A stretch of 64,000 nt of DNA, taken from positions 11,327,235-11,391,234 of the forward strand of contig JACAXG010000007.1 in assembly GCA_018881555.1 (NCBI GenBank). The letters run 5' to 3'. The position numbers and the translations under genes are program-made. Below are positions 60,901 to 64,000 of the stretch, one piece after another. This DNA is from Amblyornis subalaris. Its lineage: Eukaryota > Chordata > Aves > Passeriformes > Ptilonorhynchidae. The notes under the pieces are model-generated. The model saw only the letters and a list, made by a program, of their open reading frames with translations. It was not told the DNA's origin and made no database searches. Positions within the stretch are counted from its first letter, which is position 1. Each line of letters opens with the position of its first letter.

Positions 60901-61176
60901 GAGAAGAAAGAGTAAGATGGATCAGAACCGAGCAAATAAGTACAACCACTGGAAAAACAATGTGTACTTTCACTTTCTCTAAAAGCAGAGGCCAGAGAGC
61001 ACTTTAACCAATTTAACAAATTGTTTTCACGTTCAGAAATATTTGCAAAGGGAAGAAATCTAATTTCTGATGACTAAAATCTGTTTAAATGGTTTGACTG
61101 ATAAATACTGTGTAACATTTACACAATAGTTTTTTCAAAGTATTTTTTCAAATACATTTGAGCATTTAAAAGATAG
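57978..61176. other. Unique non-coding sequence
   Basis: A patch at 58216-58615 is open for over 100 codons on both strands, but neither product is recognised. A short TTTA repeat occurs at about 59924-59941. No repeat family is recognised before the CR1 tail at 61177. Confidence 0.45.
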
Positions 61177-61242
61177 GAGTTTGGATTAGATGATCTTCAG
61201 AGGTCCCTTCCAATCCCAACTATTCTACCATCCTGTGATTTG
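61177..61242 (+). mobile_element. Short, old CR1 LINE tail
   Basis: The end of a CR1 element in plus orientation: GAGTTTGGATTAGATGATC, then TTCAGAGGTCCCTTCCAATC and a degenerate tail TATTCTACCATCCTGTGATT. Only about 66 bases remain. The terminal units are mutated, consistent with an older insertion than the copy at 34.8 kb. Confidence 0.88.
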
Positions 61243-61340
61243 CATGTGTTAAATTACATCTTATGTAACTGACTCTAAAAAAGTATTCCTAAGCCAGGTA
61301 AGATTTGGATGAGAAGGAGGTTGTTTTTTACATGTTTTTT

Positions 61341-61402
61341 TTAATTACTGGTATAGTCAAAACTGACAAGCTTTCAAGCATATAAGCTCTTCTTCAAGGT
61401 TT
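61341..61402 (-). repeat. Old repeat tail of the GAAGAAG...GAAAGCTTG type
   Basis: On the minus strand the segment reads ACCTTGAAGAAGAGC, TTATATGCTTGAAAGCTTG, then TCAGTTTTGACTATACCAG. It closely follows, from memory, a tail that is extremely common in turtle and crocodilian genomes, in which a GAAGAAG block and a GAAAGCTTG block flank a short stem-loop. I infer, without proof, that this belongs to a Penelope-like or similar retroelement family. If so, the body of the element would lie at higher coordinates on the minus strand (about 61.4-63.6 kb). No convincing coding remnant is visible there. Confidence 0.4.
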
Positions 61403-64000
61403 GAAAAAAAAGCAGAGGCCTTTGGAGTTACATACAGGCTGAAAACAACCACTTTGAATTTGTTAATCAGTCATTTGAGGAAAAATGCAGCAGGTACCTC
61501 AGAAACACCTGAAACAAAGCAGATGATAAGATGTCTACCTCCTGTGAGAAAAGGAGATGGGTGATTGATCATCAATTGAACTGAGAATTAATGGTCATGG
61601 AAAAAAGAAGTGCTATGAAATGTGATATAAAACTAGTATATTTCTACTCAGTCCTATATTTCCAATAATATTATGAATTGTAGTTCTCAGGTACTTATTT
61701 TGAAGCACTTCTCAGGTTTCCCTTGAAAGTAAGAACTAANAAAAGCAAAAATAGAATTAATGTTTTGTGAGAAATATTCATTCTCAGATCTTTGAGAGTG
61801 TCTGTTTTCCATCAATTATTCACTCATTCGGGTGTTTATTGATGGTTCGGTTTCACAAATGCAAATTTCCTTGTGGATGTTCAATGTGCTTGCTAAAGTA
61901 TGTTACACATAGGATGTGTTAGCTCCTGGGCTTGTAATGGTCCAGTGGAAGACAAGGTATTGTAACAGTGGAGAGTTGTTAAAGAAGATGCCTCTCAGCA
62001 AGGGGACACATACTGCATTTGTAGTGGACTTCAGAGGAAGACTCCAGGTGAAAAAGGTGTCATTTATATAGTCTAAGGTGCAGCAGAAGTATAAGCAGAA
62101 GCACGATGGAATAGACATTTAAAATATCTTTTTCAAAGTGGCTCATTGCAAGACGAACATATTGCAAAATCCTCTGTGTGGTGCAGCTGTGCCCACGCTG
62201 CCAGATATGAAAATGAAAGTATGTGTGAAAATGAAAAGAAGTTGACTGATTTGAATTTCTGAGGATTAGTCTCCATGCTGTACATACTCAGGATAATCTT
62301 GGAGGCTTCCATGAAGTGGGGTGCTGGTATGTGAACAGGTAACATCTGTCAAAACTGGGCTGTTCTTGGTGAAGTTGGGCTTAGGTTGTGTGATTTACGA
62401 AGGAAGTCTTTGTCCTGCAACAAGCACAGATGGGAGTAGGGCAGTAAGTGCAGTGAGTGGGAATGCAAGGTTTCCCTTGATGGAGTCCTTGGAACAGTAC
62501 TCTGACAGGAACTCTTAGGTGCAGAAGGAGACACTAAATAAGATGCAAGGAGATGTAGCATCTTCTTCAAGTTCCATCAGCCTGATCAATGTAGTCTTTG
62601 AGGAACAAGACATTATAGATCTTTGTCTGTTGGCCTAATCCCAATGTAAGGACTGTGTTTTAAGCACTGCTAAGAATTGTTTTCAGAAAGAGGCTGTGAT
62701 ACTACATTTTAATGTTGAATATTTCAATGGTCATTTTTATCCTAAAGTGATTACTCTATCATCCCCAGGTGGGATTTGGCTAAGTTTGTCAACCAGGCCA
62801 CTTCTTTAGCTACTTCCTTAGCTGCCTATAGTTAATGCAAGAACTCAATTTTCTTATCAGACATTCTCTTTCCAGTGAGCTTCTTCACAAAAAAATGAAC
62901 TGTTGCTCCTCCACAGGGTGAGATTTACAGGTTTCTTTTTCCAATCCATTGGCATGAAAATGTTTAATGATGGTATTCCTACAAGATGCGTGTGTAAGGT
63001 ATTTCACAAGAAAAGGCAATTCTTCAATAATTTCTGATTTAAAAAAAGCTCTCAACACTCAAAAGTCCACCAGAAGGAGGACTGAGTTAAAAAATTACTC
63101 AAAAATGCAAAAGTAAATTCCTTCAGCTCAGCAGTTCCTATAGTTCCAGAAGAGNGAATGTTTCCAATAGAACTCTTGGACGAGTTGGGCAATCCATCCA
63201 CAAATATTTACTAAAGATGTGTGAGCTGGCACTGGTGTTTGGAAGTCAGTCTCTATCCAGATGGTCTTGTTTTAATCACTGGACCAGGACTGTTGAATTT
63301 CTCTTAGTTTACAGCAGCTAAAGTTGAAATAGGACAATATATGTTTCCTGCTCGTTCTTACATCCAGGCTATCCATTCCTGTTCTTGCAGCCCTGGCTCA
63401 ACTATTCCTATTTCAGCCGCTTCCCAGCCAAGACTTTCCTCTTCTGATGGTCTCTTGGGACAGAGTGAAAGGAATGGGCATCTAAGCACAAGCAGCTCAA
63501 TCACAACACTGTTATCCGTGACAGATGATGGCAGTCTTATTCCTACAAAATACTGGCACCGCACACTGTCTCGCTCTGCCCTGTTGTCTTGTCTGTACAA
63601 TGTGACTGACTGAAGCATTGCCCAGCTGCTCTTTTTGGCCACTTCAGGCTTTCTGTAGGTTCAGACAGTACCTCAAATGCCTAAATTACATGTTTTAGAT
63701 TTTTCTTATTAAAAAAAGACAAAACCCCAACTGTTTTGGTTTACTGGAAGGCTTCTGAAGTACCTACAGTTTATCTCAATCCATCTCAGCAGCTCATAAT
63801 TTCTTTCCAATGACCATTTCTTTAAAAACCTGAGATGCTCCAAAAGTAATACTGTCAAAGTAATCCCATTCAACCTAATCTGCATCGTTTACTAAATACT
63901 GTTAACCACAAACAAATTTTGCCAGGTTATCTCACTATCAGTGATCAAACTGCTAACATAGCAAGGCACTTTAGTTCATTAGCAGTGAACATGATACTAA
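61403..64000. other. Non-coding sequence, possibly including an old retroelement body
   Basis: Several moderate open frames exist on the minus strand (61903-62118, 62133-62345, 62349-62570 and 63358-63642) and one on the plus strand (63341-63613). None shows a reverse-transcriptase or other motif that I can identify. The last 350 bases are AT-rich and featureless. The window ends without an exon signal. Confidence 0.4.

Larger units (their letters stand above)
41725..63155. other. Zone of isolated single ambiguous bases (N)
   Basis: More than forty single Ns are scattered from 41725 to 63155, for example at 43838, 46177, 48256, 50577, 52535, 54079, 56651, 58652, 60590 and 61740. None occurs in the first 41.7 kb. 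They are single positions, not gap runs, so they look like unresolved or masked base calls from a lower-quality or differently processed piece of assembly. Any open frame crossing one is provisional. Confidence 0.9.

Noticed and set aside
63341..63642. Overlapping 90- and 94-codon frames on opposite strands with an acceptor-like GTTCTTGCAG nearby.
   Set aside because: Neither product is recognised, no donor follows, and mutual openness suggests composition and not coding; possibly part of an old repeat body.
1..64000. tRNA, rRNA, small nuclear RNA genes, CRISPR arrays and LTR retroviral structures were looked for.
   Set aside because: No cloverleaf with A and B boxes, no conserved snRNA start, no regular spacer array, and no paired LTRs or viral polymerase motifs were seen by eye; a covariance-model or RepeatMasker run could still find degraded copies.

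Overview
The window reads as vertebrate, almost certainly avian, nuclear DNA. It is AT-rich and CpG-poor, has no dense coding or operon structure, and its recognisable interspersed repeats are nearly all CR1 LINE fragments, several ending in the bird/sauropsid CR1 tail (repeated ATTCTATG). No bacterial, phage, plasmid or CRISPR structure is visible. The many 60-140 codon open frames overlap on both strands, begin and end at random relative to any signal, and match no protein family I recognise. I treat them as chance ORFs in intronic or intergenic DNA.

Layout: (i) 1-7 kb holds the best coding candidate, a 165-nt, 55-codon exon-like segment at 982-1146 (+) between a strong acceptor and a near-consensus donor, with three possible phase-compatible downstream acceptors (1913, 5255, 6707). 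I cannot name the gene. (ii) 7-22.9 kb is essentially unique non-coding DNA with A/T-rich tracts, a 96-nt exon-like segment at 18185-18280 and a GC-richer patch near 18.8-19.1 kb. (iii) 22.9-35 kb holds four CR1 copies: 22935-23458 (+), 28793-29038 (+), 31038-31775 (-, the longest) and 34823-34919 (+). The 31 kb copy still carries a readable remnant of the ORF2 C-terminus. (iv) 35-45 kb is non-coding, with a TTTG-rich microsatellite and a candidate regulatory element near 41 kb that contains a perfect C/EBP palindrome and a GATA site. (v) 45-46.3 kb holds a self-similar AATAA-type repeat cluster, then an internal CR1 reverse-transcriptase fragment. (vi) 46-64 kb is non-coding with polyA/T tracts, a CR1 tail at 61.2 kb and an old repeat tail at 61.34-61.40 kb resembling the widespread sauropsid GAAGAAG...GAAAGCTTG repeat.

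Isolated single Ns occur only from 41,725 to 63,155 and never in the first 41.7 kb, suggesting two parts of the assembly of different quality. Genes do not visibly work together here. The window is most simply a gene-poor stretch, with at best the end of one gene at its left edge. I found no convincing undescribed biological system. The best leads are the 982-1146 exon, the 45.3 kb repeat cluster, the ribozyme-like repeat tail at 61.4 kb and the 41 kb candidate enhancer.
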